A stretch of DNA of 64,000 nucleotides, taken from contig NZ_CP081878.1 of assembly GCF_022170825.1 (NCBI RefSeq), forward strand, positions 398,001 through 462,000. The letters are read 5' to 3'. The position numbers were made by a program, and so were the translations under genes. Below are positions 1 through 8,124 of the stretch, in pieces. Numbering within the stretch: the first letter of the stretch is position 1; each line of letters begins with the position of its first letter. The stretch is from Exiguobacterium acetylicum. Lineage in GTDB: Bacteria; Bacillota; Bacilli; Exiguobacteriales; Exiguobacteriaceae. The notes below the pieces were generated by a model, which saw only the letters and a program-made list of their open reading frames with translations, made no database searches and was not told the DNA's origin.

Positions 1-2
1 GT

Positions 3-1808
3 TTCTCGGCAATCGGCTTTGCAGATTTCCCAATCTTCAAATCATCGGTCGCTGTTGCGGTTGGAATTGCCGTACTTTTACTCGTCTTGTTCACACTCGT
101 TCCATTCTTCATGGCGACACTCAAAGAAAAGTTATTCTGGCCGTCGAAGAAAGCAGCGAGTCACCAAGATAGTAAACTGTGGGCGCATTATGGCGGGTTA
201 TCAATCCGTCGTCCGTTACTTGCGATGATCATTGTTGCAGTTGTCACGGTACCAACACTCTTTACGTATGATGATGATCTATCATTCAATACAGTTGATG
301 AGATTGGTGCGAAGTATGAGACAGTCAAAGGACTCAATGCAATCTCTGATGGTTTTGGTGCAGGTGAGTCGTTACCGGTCAATGTCATCCTTAAGAGTGA
401 CAAAGATTTGATTACGGAAAAAACAGTTCCTTATGCAGAACAATTAAGTCGTGAACTCGTGAAAGTGGATGGTGTCAAATCGGTTCGTTCGATTTCTCGT
501 CCGACTGGCGAAGTCATCAATGACTTTTATGTCGATCGTCAACTAAAACAAGTTGCTGACGGTATGAAAGAAGCAACAGCGGGTCTGACAGACGTTCAGT
601 CTGGTTTGACGACCGTTGAAGATAATCTCAACGGGATCACAGGACAGTTACCAGCAGGAGATGCTGCCTCGGCGGGCGCTAGCCAATTGCAACAAGCAGC
701 GGACGGACTCGGGCAAATCAACCAACAGTTGACGCTCGTCGGTCAAGGGTTACAGTCGACACAAAACATCCCACAAACAGTCGGGACGTTAAATGCCTTA
801 TCTGGTCAATTGAGCCAAGTCCAAGCTGGCATCAGTCAAGCAGCGAGCGGAATTGCGTCTCAAGGAGCACAAGCAGGTCAACTTGGAAGTGGGTTGACAC
901 AACTTGCGGATGGAGTCGGTCAAGCGAATGAAGGACTGACAAAAATCGAAAGTGGTCTTGAAGAGATTTCGGATCTTCTGACTGAAATGGGACAAGCGAC
1001 ATCGATTCGTGGAACTGGTGTGTTCGTTCCAAAAGATACGCTGTCAGATAAAGCCTTTAAGCCAGCGATTGATCGTTACGCCATCGATCAACAGACAGGA
1101 TTAAAATTCGAAGTCATCCTCGAAGATGATCCGTATTCACCGGAAGCGATTCAAACCGTCGCTGCAATTAAAGAGACGACAGCGAATACAATTAAAGGTA
1201 CACCGTTTGCAGATAGTACAGTCGCGTATGGCGGTATCTCAAGCGTTAACAGCGACTTGAATGATACGTCGAAAGCCGATTTCAAACGAACGGTGACTGT
1301 CATGTTAATCAGTCTCTTCGTGATTTTAGCGATTATGTTCCGTTCGTTGATCATGCCATTGTTCATGATCGGTTCGTTATTGCTGACGTACTACACGTCG
1401 ATGTCGATTGCTGAGTTGATCTTCGTCAACGGACTCGGATATGACGGAATTAGTTGGGCTGTTCCGTTCTTCGGATTCGTCATGTTGATCGCCCTTGGTA
1501 TCGACTACTCGATCTTCTTACTCGACCGATTCCGGGAAGAGACGATCAACGGGCTCGATACGAAAGAAGCGATGTTCCTGTCGATGAAAAAGATGGGGTC
1601 TGTCATCATTACGGCAGCGATCATTCTTGCAGGAACGTTTGGGGCGATGATGCCATCTGGTGTCTTGAGTCTCGTTCAAATCGCAACAATCGTCATTACA
1701 GGTCTACTCCTGTATGGTTTGATTGTCTTACCACTCTTGATTCCAGCGATCACGGTATCGTTTGGTAAAGGAGTCTGGTGGCCGTTTCGACCAAAGACTA
1801 AAAAATAA
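3..1808 (+). CDS. MMPL/RND-family membrane transporter, 3' part
   Basis: The frame is open from the window edge, so the true start lies upstream; about 601 residues are visible. Near the N-terminal edge there are hydrophobic segments, then a long extracytoplasmic domain with Gln/Gly/Ser-rich, coiled-coil-like heptads at roughly residues 180-320 of the visible part. The C-terminal third holds about five membrane helices, including the acidic segment ALGIDYSIFLLDRF typical of MMPL proteins. This family exports lipids, siderophores or hydrophobic peptides by proton exchange, as in the Bacillus YdfJ type. The substrate is unknown. A terminator follows directly. Confidence 0.9.
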   Translation, partial: FSAIGFADFPIFKSSVAVAVGIAVLLLVLFTLVPFFMATLKEKLFWPSKKAASHQDSKLWAHYGGLSIRRPLLAMIIVAVVTVPTLFTYDDDLSFNTVDEIGAKYETVKGLNAISDGFGAGESLPVNVILKSDKDLITEKTVPYAEQLSRELVKVDGVKSVRSISRPTGEVINDFYVDRQLKQVADGMKEATAGLTDVQSGLTTVEDNLNGITGQLPAGDAASAGASQLQQAADGLGQINQQLTLVGQGLQSTQNIPQTVGTLNALSGQLSQVQAGISQAASGIASQGAQAGQLGSGLTQLADGVGQANEGLTKIESGLEEISDLLTEMGQATSIRGTGVFVPKDTLSDKAFKPAIDRYAIDQQTGLKFEVILEDDPYSPEAIQTVAAIKETTANTIKGTPFADSTVAYGGISSVNSDLNDTSKADFKRTVTVMLISLFVILAIMFRSLIMPLFMIGSLLLTYYTSMSIAELIFVNGLGYDGISWAVPFFGFVMLIALGIDYSIFLLDRFREETINGLDTKEAMFLSMKKMGSVIITAAIILAGTFGAMMPSGVLSLVQIATIVITGLLLYGLIVLPLLIPAITVSFGKGVWWPFRPKTKK

Positions 1809-1820
1809 GAACTAACCACA

Positions 1821-1853
1821 CCGGGTTCGTCTTCTAGATGAACTCGGTTTTTT
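1821..1853 (+). terminator. Rho-independent terminator after the MMPL gene
   Basis: A 12-base imperfect stem (1821-1832 with 1836-1847) has a 3-base loop and is followed by six T. It separates the exporter gene from the next gene. Confidence 0.8.
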
Positions 1854-1892
1854 CGTGACGTATACTAAGAGCAGACGATAAGGAGGGAGATT

Positions 1893-2741
1893 ATGCAATA
1901 CTTCAAACAACTGACTTCACGAATTTGGTATCAGACACCGGTTAGCGAAACGGACCGCCCGATCCTCGCCGTCGTGCGTGGGGAGAATCATCAATTGATG
2001 ATTGATGCGGGGAACTCGTCAGCCCATGCCGCGTTGTTCTTAGAAGAAATGAAAAAGCGGGATCTCGGAACGCCTGACTTATTAACCCTGACCCACTGGC
2101 ACTGGGATCATAATTTTGGGATGAAACATCTCGGTCTTCTAGCGATAGCAACACAACAAACGATTAAGCGCATGAAAGAGATGCAACCATACGCCTGGAC
2201 GGATGAAGCGTTACAAGAACGGATGGATCAAGGAATCGAGATTCCTTTTTGTGCGGACGCGATTAAGCTAGAATTCGGGGCAACGCGCGACATCAAAGTC
2301 GTCTTACCAACGATTGGTTTTACAGGACAACTGGAGCTCGATTTAGGTGGAGTGCACTGCCATTTGATTGAAGTCGAAAATGATCATTCTCCGGGAAGTC
2401 TACTCGTCTATATTCCGGAAGAACGCGTCGTGTTCTTAGGCGACGCGATGTATGCCGACATCTTCTCACCGAAGTGGAATTATACGGTAGAACGGACGGC
2501 GCGTTTACTAGCGGTACTTGATCGTTTAGATGTCGATCATTATGTTTGGTCGCACGGAGAAGCGATGCCGAAGTCGGAATTTGAAGAAGAGGTCCAGATG
2601 TTACGTCGAGCAATTCGGGTAACAGAAGTGACCGGAGGACGACTGAAAGACATGCGGACATTGTATGCGGAAGAAACGGGACGTCCCATAACAGAAGATG
2701 AAACCGAAACATTGATCTATTTTGCAAATGGAATGAAATGA
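1893..2741 (+). CDS. MBL-fold metallo-hydrolase
   Basis: This 282-residue protein has the metallo-beta-lactamase metal motif LTHWHWDHN near residue 70 (HxHxDH form). Further candidate ligands are the His of the NDHSPGS segment, the Asp of FLGDAMY and the His of WSHGEAM. It should be a soluble cytoplasmic hydrolase with a dinuclear metal site. The substrate cannot be read from the sequence. The start is preceded by a strong AGGAGGGAG ribosome binding site. It stands between a terminator and a tiny membrane-protein gene with which it may be co-transcribed. Confidence 0.85.
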   Translation: MQYFKQLTSRIWYQTPVSETDRPILAVVRGENHQLMIDAGNSSAHAALFLEEMKKRDLGTPDLLTLTHWHWDHNFGMKHLGLLAIATQQTIKRMKEMQPYAWTDEALQERMDQGIEIPFCADAIKLEFGATRDIKVVLPTIGFTGQLELDLGGVHCHLIEVENDHSPGSLLVYIPEERVVFLGDAMYADIFSPKWNYTVERTARLLAVLDRLDVDHYVWSHGEAMPKSEFEEEVQMLRRAIRVTEVTGGRLKDMRTLYAEETGRPITEDETETLIYFANGMK

Positions 2742-2769
2742 CAGGTTGTAACAAGGGATTGGAGACTTG

Positions 2770-2838
2770 ATGTCGAAAAAGAGAAAGACTACGGGCTTGT
2801 TAAAGGGAGCGGTACTGCATGACAAAGCAAAGATTTGA
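2770..2838 (+). CDS. possible 22-residue basic leader peptide
   Basis: A short frame starting with ATG after TTGGAG encodes a Lys/Arg-rich peptide beginning MSKKRKTTGLLK. It overlaps the start of the next small gene by 20 bases in another frame, so it could couple translation of that gene. There is no recognisable domain and chance occurrence is possible. Confidence 0.25.
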   Translation: MSKKRKTTGLLKGAVLHDKAKI

Positions 2839-2947
2839 ACGCGATGAAACCGTCGATCGTGTCTTTTTCGGGAAAGCTGGCATCTTTTCATTTTTGATCA
2901 TCGTCGGAGGCATCCTGTATCTACTATATGACTTGTACCTACAATGA
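2819..2947 (+). CDS. small single-pass membrane protein (42 residues)
   Basis: This short gene has ATG at 2819, AAGGGAG nine bases upstream, and a stop immediately before a strong terminator, which together make it credible. The first 18 residues are charged (RFERDETVDR); residues about 20-40 form one hydrophobic helix (FSFLIIVGGILYLLYDLYL). It resembles many unnamed tiny Bacillales membrane proteins. No function can be assigned. It is probably the last gene of the unit beginning with the MBL hydrolase. Confidence 0.6.
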   Translation: MTKQRFERDETVDRVFFGKAGIFSFLIIVGGILYLLYDLYLQ

Positions 2948-2974
2948 CCGGAACGCATGCGTTCCGGTTTTTTT
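2948..2974 (+). terminator. strong Rho-independent terminator
   Basis: A perfect 10-base palindromic stem (2948-2957 with 2958-2967, CCGGAACGCA arm) is followed by seven T. It starts directly after the stop codon of the 42-residue gene. Confidence 0.9.
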
Positions 2975-3055
2975 GAATTCAGGGGAGTGCATAAAAACCA
3001 GATATTGGGTAATAACTTGCGTGAGGCTGTGAGAGAAAGTGAGAGGAGATGTCGG

Positions 3056-3760
3056 ATGAAACGAATTCAAATTGCGGATTTTGATCGACGCATGCCATCG
3101 ATTGAATTGGTCGAGCAGGATGATCATTACGAAGCGATGCTTGTTCCAAGCTATGATCATACGTATCCGTCGACACAAATCCGGACGATCCGCTTAGCGG
3201 ATATCTCCGTCAATCTGATTGTGACACCGCAAGAAACACTGCTCGTTTCTGCGCTTTTCCATAAACCGGTTCAAGTGACGGATATCGTTTCCTGGATGCA
3301 ACTGTACACGATTAGTTTTGCTCAGTCGGATGAGACTGGTTACTTCGTTGAACAAGCAGACGAAATTTTAGAAGTCGTCTTGTATCAGAAACATCCGATT
3401 GTTATCGCAACACGTGGTCAGGATCGATTGTATTACGATACGACGGGAGCAATCGAAGTCCGGCGAGCGATGAATGAAGCAGTCGGAGAGCGTCCATTAC
3501 TGTATTTGAATGGAGAAGCTTGGTATGGTGTCCCACGTTTAACGTTTAATCGGACGAAGGATGAATTACACGTCAACGGCACATTTCTTTATGCGGATTA
3601 CATGGATACGCATCACGGGAAAATCGGCTTTTTCCGTAATCATGATCCGTCTTTACCGATCGTGTTACTTGTTGGACAGGCAATCGTTGAGATCGAACTG
3701 ACAGAAAATCCGGATGGTTCACGTGTCTTGATTTTGGAACAACCGTATGATGAATCATGA
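3056..3760 (+). CDS. hypothetical protein, 234 residues
   Basis: I chose ATG 3056 because AGGAGATG lies just upstream; an upstream extension in the same frame would run through the preceding terminator region. The protein is soluble, acidic and beta-rich, has no signal peptide or membrane helix, and carries no motif I recognise. It is monocistronic, bounded by a terminator on each side. It lies directly upstream of the ROK regulator gene but the strong hairpin at 3766 separates them. Confidence 0.7.
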   Translation: MKRIQIADFDRRMPSIELVEQDDHYEAMLVPSYDHTYPSTQIRTIRLADISVNLIVTPQETLLVSALFHKPVQVTDIVSWMQLYTISFAQSDETGYFVEQADEILEVVLYQKHPIVIATRGQDRLYYDTTGAIEVRRAMNEAVGERPLLYLNGEAWYGVPRLTFNRTKDELHVNGTFLYADYMDTHHGKIGFFRNHDPSLPIVLLVGQAIVEIELTENPDGSRVLILEQPYDES

Positions 3761-3765
3761 AAGTG

Positions 3766-3800
3766 CACAAAAACCGTTCAGCAGATGAACGGTTTTTGTG
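3766..3800. terminator. bidirectional hairpin terminator
   Basis: A perfect 15-base stem (3766-3780 with 3786-3800) encloses the 5-base loop GCAGA. The stem contains A-run and T-run flanks, so it can terminate on either strand. It separates the unknown 234-residue gene from the ROK regulator. Confidence 0.85.
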
Positions 3801-3870
3801 TGAGACCGTGAAATCCCTTACAAAATATGCGAAGATAGTAAAGAGACAGACCAAAGGGGTTGAGGGGGAC

Positions 3871-5031
3871 ATGGCGAAAGAAACACCGCGTAATTCTAAA
3901 TGGATGCGTTCATATAATCGAGCGCTCGTCTTGCGATTGATTCGGATGCATCAACCGATTTCGCGGGTCGAGTTAGCACAACGGACGAACTTGACGAAGC
4001 CGACCGTATCAAATATCGTCAGTGAATTGATTGCAGAACAACTCGTGACTGAACGAGAGCTTGGGGTATCGAACGGGGGACGCAAACCCATCATGCTCGA
4101 ACTCGTCGCAACAGAACAATATGTCATCGGGATTGACGCAACAAGTCACCAGTTCATTGGTGTCGTTGCGGACCTGAGTGGAAACACGATTTATGAGTCA
4201 GAAGCCGTGGGACGCTTTGAGACGAATGAAGAATTGATTGAAGCGATTGGTCGCTTATGCGAGACATTGATTGCACAGACACAAGGGCGCGGAACGATTC
4301 ACGGAATCGGCATCTCCGTCCACGGGATGGTCAATCCGGAAACAGGTGTTATTCTTTTTGCTCCACGTTTCCATCTGCATGACGTTGAGTTGAAGGTACA
4401 TCTCGAAGCACGTTTTGATTATCCGGTCTTCATCGAAAACGATGTCCGGGCACTCGCGTCATTTGAGTTATTGTTCGGAGAGGGTGTCGGAGTCGAACAG
4501 TTTTTCTACCTTTATGCGGGAGAAGGTATCGGGGGAGCCTATGTGCTTGATGGGCAACTGGTCGATGGACAACATCATATTACGGGGGAAGTTGGACATA
4601 TGCGACTGGATCTTGATGGTCCGATTTGTTCGTGTGGAAATCGGGGATGTCTCGAGGCATTAGCCGGAGAGAAATCTTTATTACGAGATTATGCTGTCGT
4701 TGATCCTCAAGTCATGACGCTTGCCGATTTGCGCAAGCGATTGAACGAGCGTCATGAACAGGCCGTTCGTGCGTATGAACGAGCGGGGGAATACATCGGA
4801 ATCGGTGTCTTGAACACGATTCATCTCCTCAATCCGCGTCGGATATTGCTTGGAGGACCGATGTTCGAACTCGCACCAAATATCGTCGATCAAATCAAGG
4901 AACGGGTCGAGCACACGGCGTTGACCGCTGCTTCACGTGAAACCGATGTCAAGATGGTTCCGTGGAGTGAAAAACAAGGAGCACTCAGTGCAGCAGCTCT
5001 TGCGACGAACAGTTTATTTCAAACGATTTAA
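3871..5031 (+). CDS. ROK-family transcriptional repressor of the galactoside operon
   Basis: The 386-residue protein has the NagC/XylR plan. Residues about 10-75 form a winged helix-turn-helix (SRVELAQRTNLTKPTVSNIV). A ROK sugar-kinase-like domain follows from about residue 85, with the zinc motif CSCGNRGCLEALAG near residue 251. The ATG at 3871 follows GAGGGGGAC. The gene lies upstream of a galactoside transport and Leloir operon, from which it is split by a terminator. The palindrome at 5148-5172 downstream of the operon -10 box is its likely operator. The effector is probably galactose or a galactoside; this is inferred from position only. Confidence 0.85.
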   Translation: MAKETPRNSKWMRSYNRALVLRLIRMHQPISRVELAQRTNLTKPTVSNIVSELIAEQLVTERELGVSNGGRKPIMLELVATEQYVIGIDATSHQFIGVVADLSGNTIYESEAVGRFETNEELIEAIGRLCETLIAQTQGRGTIHGIGISVHGMVNPETGVILFAPRFHLHDVELKVHLEARFDYPVFIENDVRALASFELLFGEGVGVEQFFYLYAGEGIGGAYVLDGQLVDGQHHITGEVGHMRLDLDGPICSCGNRGCLEALAGEKSLLRDYAVVDPQVMTLADLRKRLNERHEQAVRAYERAGEYIGIGVLNTIHLLNPRRILLGGPMFELAPNIVDQIKERVEHTALTAASRETDVKMVPWSEKQGALSAAALATNSLFQTI

Positions 5032-5035
5032 TGAG

Positions 5036-5080
5036 CCGATTCTATGTCTTGCGAACCAGCAGGAGATAGAATCGGTTTTG
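5036..5080 (+). terminator. terminator after the ROK gene
   Basis: A 10-base perfect stem (CCGATTCTAT at 5036-5045 with its complement at 5066-5075) with a 20-base loop precedes TTTTG. Confidence 0.75.
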
Positions 5081-5099
5081 TTATTCAAAAATAATTTAA

Positions 5100-5113
5100 T
5101 GAAACCGTTTACA
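5100..5113 (+). promoter_or_regulatory. cre box (CcpA site) of the galactoside operon
   Basis: TGAAACCGTTTACA fits the Bacillus cre consensus TGWAANCGNTNWCA at every position. It overlaps the predicted -35 box, so CcpA binding would block polymerase when glucose is available. Confidence 0.85.
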
Positions 5114-5137
5114 AGATAAAAAACAATGTGCTATAGT
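5108..5137 (+). promoter_or_regulatory. sigma-A promoter of the galactoside operon
   Basis: The -35 box TTTACA (5108-5113) and -10 box TATAGT (5132-5137) are 18 bases apart. The cre lies over the -35 box and the ROK-type palindrome just after the -10 box. Confidence 0.7.
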
Positions 5138-5147
5138 CGATGTAAAG

Positions 5148-5172
5148 TTAGATAATAAATTTAATTTACTAA
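5148..5172. promoter_or_regulatory. candidate operator for the ROK regulator
   Basis: The 25-base AT-rich imperfect palindrome has arms TTAGATAATAAA and TTTAATTTACTAA, matching at 9 of 12 pairs about the central base. Position (about +10 to +35 from the -10 box) and the flanking TTAG/CTAA ends resemble XylR-type ROK operators, supporting repression by the adjacent regulator. Confidence 0.55.
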
Positions 5173-5252
5173 GTTCATGGTCTACTAAGTGGAGGTGGAT
5201 GCAGGTTAGCAGGGGCTAATCAAGCTGAAGCAGGAAAGGGAGGCATCGCGCA

Positions 5253-5735
5253 ATGGAACCATACGATCCATGGGTTTCGTACCGTGAAGCTTTCGGGCGT
5301 TACGGAGCAATCCGCGGTTTTTATTTTCAGCGGTCGACGCAACAGATGACAGAACAGGGTCCAGGCGATGTCCCGACAGACGAGCAGGATATCGTGCTCG
5401 TCCGACCACGACGTGACGGTGTGTTTCAATTCCGGATGTCATCGGTACAAGGGGTCCTGACGATCCGTTCATCCGAATTACACATCCGAAAAAATGAGAG
5501 CGGATACATTGAATTACGCGCACTCATGCAACACATGCGCTCTGCCGGTTGTTTGACGCTCGGTGGAGAGTTATATCTCTTCGTCCGACCGGACGTCGAT
5601 ACGCTGGCGTACCGTCTTCGATTGATCGCCCGTGTATTGATTCAGCTACAGGGAATGCCGATTCAGACGAAAGTGATCGAAGAATGGTGTCAAAAAGCAC
5701 AAATCGAAGGGGAAAACGCTAGACGATACGCTTGA
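5253..5735 (+). CDS. unknown protein, first gene of the galactoside operon (160 residues)
   Basis: The start has AAAGGGAGG ten bases upstream. The product is soluble and Arg-rich, with no signal peptide, membrane helix or motif I recognise. Its central part (residues about 45-125) alternates strands and helices and ends in a helical segment RLRLIARVLIQLQ. It is the first gene after the cre/operator promoter and lies 30 bases before the binding-protein gene, so it should be co-expressed with galactoside uptake. A regulatory or accessory role is possible, but nothing in the sequence proves one. Confidence 0.7.
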   Translation: MEPYDPWVSYREAFGRYGAIRGFYFQRSTQQMTEQGPGDVPTDEQDIVLVRPRRDGVFQFRMSSVQGVLTIRSSELHIRKNESGYIELRALMQHMRSAGCLTLGGELYLFVRPDVDTLAYRLRLIARVLIQLQGMPIQTKVIEEWCQKAQIEGENARRYA

Positions 5736-5765
5736 CTACTTACACATAAAAAGGGGAGCTCTTAC

Positions 5766-7076
5766 ATGAAATTCAAAAAAACGAAACTCGTTGCTGCAGC
5801 ATCAGTCTTAACATTATCCGCATTTCTCGCTGCTTGTGGTGGCGAAGACGAGCAACAAACGAAAACAAAAGATGGTAAGACAATCGTCACATGGTGGGGC
5901 TGGGCACCACAACCAGAAGCGGGGAAAGCAGTCGTTGATGCGTTCAACGATTCGCAAGACAAATATGTCGTTCAATTCAAACGTTACAGTGAAGACTATG
6001 AAAAACAATTACAAGTTGCGATGTTGTCAGGTAAGGGTCCAGACATCATCGGTCTGAAAGAACCAATGATCCAGCAGTATAAGGATCGCGTCGTACCAGT
6101 GGATTCGTACATGGATAAAGCAGCAGGTAAAGGCTGGAAAGATAAGTTCGTCGAGCTCGGAATCGAACAGACGACACTCGACGGTAAACAGTACGCTGTT
6201 CCGATCGGTTTCACAGGTCAAGCGTACTTGATGTACAACAAGACAATGCTCGATAAATACGGCGTGACACCACCGAAGAACTACAAAGAAACAGTCAGCG
6301 CAGTCAAGAAGATCAAAGACTCAGGCGACAAAGTCATCCCACTCATGCTTGGAGCAAAAGATGCGTGGATCGATATCGACGTCTACAACGTCCTCAGCCA
6401 CCAAGTAGCGCCAGGATACATCCAAAAAGTTCTTTCGGGCGAAGCGAAGTGGACGGATGACGAGATGGTCAAAACAGCGCAAATCTGGCAAGACCTCTTT
6501 AAAGATAAAGTCTTCCAAGAAGGTGCACTTGGTCTTGCGACATACAATGACGGGATGAACCAATTCTTCGATAAAAAAGCAGCGATGTGGGTCATCGGTT
6601 CATGGGAAGCGCACTCGATGACAACGAAAGAGAAAAAAGAAAAATGGAAAATCGACGATGAGCTCGGATTCGTTCCACTCCCGAACTTAGCAGGTGGAAC
6701 AGAGCAACCAGTCATCGCATCGATCGATATGGCACTGGGTGTCAACAAAGAATCGAAACAACAAGAGGGTGCAGCGGAATTCATCGCCTTCATGAGCCAA
6801 GGAAAAGGTCAAGAAGTCTACATGGGTGAGTTCGAGATGGCACCTGGGATCAAGGACGTCAAAATTGATTCAGACGCTGCCTTCACATCTGAAGGTGAAA
6901 AAGAATCGTACAAGATGTTGAACGATACATTAGCAAAAGCGGTTGCTAGCCGTGGAATCCGGGATACGAAATTAAACGATATTCTCGGTAAGGAACTTCA
7001 AAACATCGCGACAGGACAAGATCCGAAAGAATCACTACAACGCGTTCAAGACGCAGCGGATCAATCAGCGAAATAA
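5766..7076 (+). CDS. ganS: galactoside ABC transporter, substrate-binding lipoprotein
   Basis: This 436-residue protein starts with a lipoprotein signal peptide; the lipobox LAAC puts the modified Cys at residue 24. The mature part is a family 1 solute-binding protein (WWGWAPQ segment, then VAMLSGKGPDIIGL). It would sit outside the membrane and deliver galactosides or galacto-oligosaccharides to the two following permeases. The order binding protein, permease, permease, GH42 matches the Bacillus ganS-ganP-ganQ-ganA locus, which supports the name. An intercistronic stem-loop follows and may raise its expression over the permeases. Confidence 0.85.
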   Translation: MKFKKTKLVAAASVLTLSAFLAACGGEDEQQTKTKDGKTIVTWWGWAPQPEAGKAVVDAFNDSQDKYVVQFKRYSEDYEKQLQVAMLSGKGPDIIGLKEPMIQQYKDRVVPVDSYMDKAAGKGWKDKFVELGIEQTTLDGKQYAVPIGFTGQAYLMYNKTMLDKYGVTPPKNYKETVSAVKKIKDSGDKVIPLMLGAKDAWIDIDVYNVLSHQVAPGYIQKVLSGEAKWTDDEMVKTAQIWQDLFKDKVFQEGALGLATYNDGMNQFFDKKAAMWVIGSWEAHSMTTKEKKEKWKIDDELGFVPLPNLAGGTEQPVIASIDMALGVNKESKQQEGAAEFIAFMSQGKGQEVYMGEFEMAPGIKDVKIDSDAAFTSEGEKESYKMLNDTLAKAVASRGIRDTKLNDILGKELQNIATGQDPKESLQRVQDAADQSAK

Positions 7077-7087
7077 GACTCGACAGT

Positions 7088-7113
7088 GAAGTGGTACGCC
7101 TGCGTACCACTTC
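7088..7113 (+). other. intercistronic stem-loop behind the binding-protein gene
   Basis: A perfect 12-base stem (7088-7099 with 7102-7113) with a 2-base loop is followed by CTAATTTTTG. In ABC operons such structures act as partial terminators or protect the upstream mRNA, giving an excess of binding protein; that role is inferred here. Confidence 0.7.
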
Positions 7114-7148
7114 CTAATTTTTGAACTTGAGGAAAGTGGGGAATCCAA

Positions 7149-8111
7149 ATGCAGACAGAGCGACAGGAATTGCCGATTAAACCAAAAGCAGAACCGCTCC
7201 AGCCGGTAGCGACACGCACGCCTGCGCCAAAGAAGAAAAAGAACATGAAGCGGAACCTGGTCGGATGGGCTTTCGTTGCTCCGATCGTCTTGTTCGTCGT
7301 CAGCTTCATCTATTATGGGATTTTCTATAACGCCTATAACTCGTTCTTCTCGTGGGACGGGATCTCGTTTGACAAAGCGTTCGTCGGACTCGACAACTAT
7401 GCTGAGATGTTCCAAGATCCGGACTTCTATCTCTCGCTGAAGAATACGTTCATCTTCACGATTTTAACGGTCACGATCCAAGCCGGTATCGGTCTTGTCT
7501 TGGCGTACTTCCTGCATACACCAGGACCAATGCGGACGGCAATGAAGTCAGTCTTCTTCTTCCCGGTCGTCTTGAGTCCTGTCGTACTCGGTGCGGCATT
7601 CTCACAAATTTATGATTTCCAGTTTGGTTACATCAATGAATTCCTCCGTGCGATCGGTCTCGGTAGTCTCGAGCAGAACTGGCTCGGTGACCCGGATATC
7701 GCGCTTTATTCCGTCATTGCGATCAACATCTTCCAGTGGACGGGTTCTTCGATGGTCATGTACTACATGGCAATGCTGACGATTGAGAAGGAAATCTTCG
7801 AAGCAGCAAAAATCGATGGAGCTGGATTCTTCCGGACACTATGGAGCATCGTCTTCCCGAACTTGAAAGGAACGACATTCACTCTGTCGATTCTCGGAGT
7901 TATCGGTGGTCTGAAGACATTCGATTTAGTCTGGATCACGACAGCTGGTGGACCAGGATCGTCGACTGAGTTCATTTCGACATACCTGTTCCGAAAATCG
8001 ATGTTGCAACAGGAAGTTGGTTTCTCGAGCGCTGTTGCCATCATCCTATTGACGATCGCTTTGCTGATCACGTACTTCCAATTGCGTGTACAAAAGAAAA
8101 TGGATAACTAA
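7149..8111 (+). CDS. ganP: galactoside ABC transporter permease (MalF-like)
   Basis: The 320-residue protein has a basic Pro/Lys-rich N-terminal tail of about 35 residues, then six predicted membrane helices. The cytoplasmic coupling loop EAAKIDGAGFFRTLWSIVFP (EAAxxDGA) near residue 218 is the docking site for the ATPase. It forms the membrane channel with the next gene product, which starts 13 bases after its stop. No ATPase gene lies in the operon. Confidence 0.88.
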   Translation: MQTERQELPIKPKAEPLQPVATRTPAPKKKKNMKRNLVGWAFVAPIVLFVVSFIYYGIFYNAYNSFFSWDGISFDKAFVGLDNYAEMFQDPDFYLSLKNTFIFTILTVTIQAGIGLVLAYFLHTPGPMRTAMKSVFFFPVVLSPVVLGAAFSQIYDFQFGYINEFLRAIGLGSLEQNWLGDPDIALYSVIAINIFQWTGSSMVMYYMAMLTIEKEIFEAAKIDGAGFFRTLWSIVFPNLKGTTFTLSILGVIGGLKTFDLVWITTAGGPGSSTEFISTYLFRKSMLQQEVGFSSAVAIILLTIALLITYFQLRVQKKMDN

Positions 8112-8124
8112 GGAGGAACGACCC

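Noticed and set aside
2320-2754. A 144-codon leftward frame inside the MBL hydrolase gene.
   Set aside because: It is antisense to a gene with clear catalytic motifs, has no ribosome binding site and its translation is Arg/Ser/Leu-rich as expected for a shadow frame.
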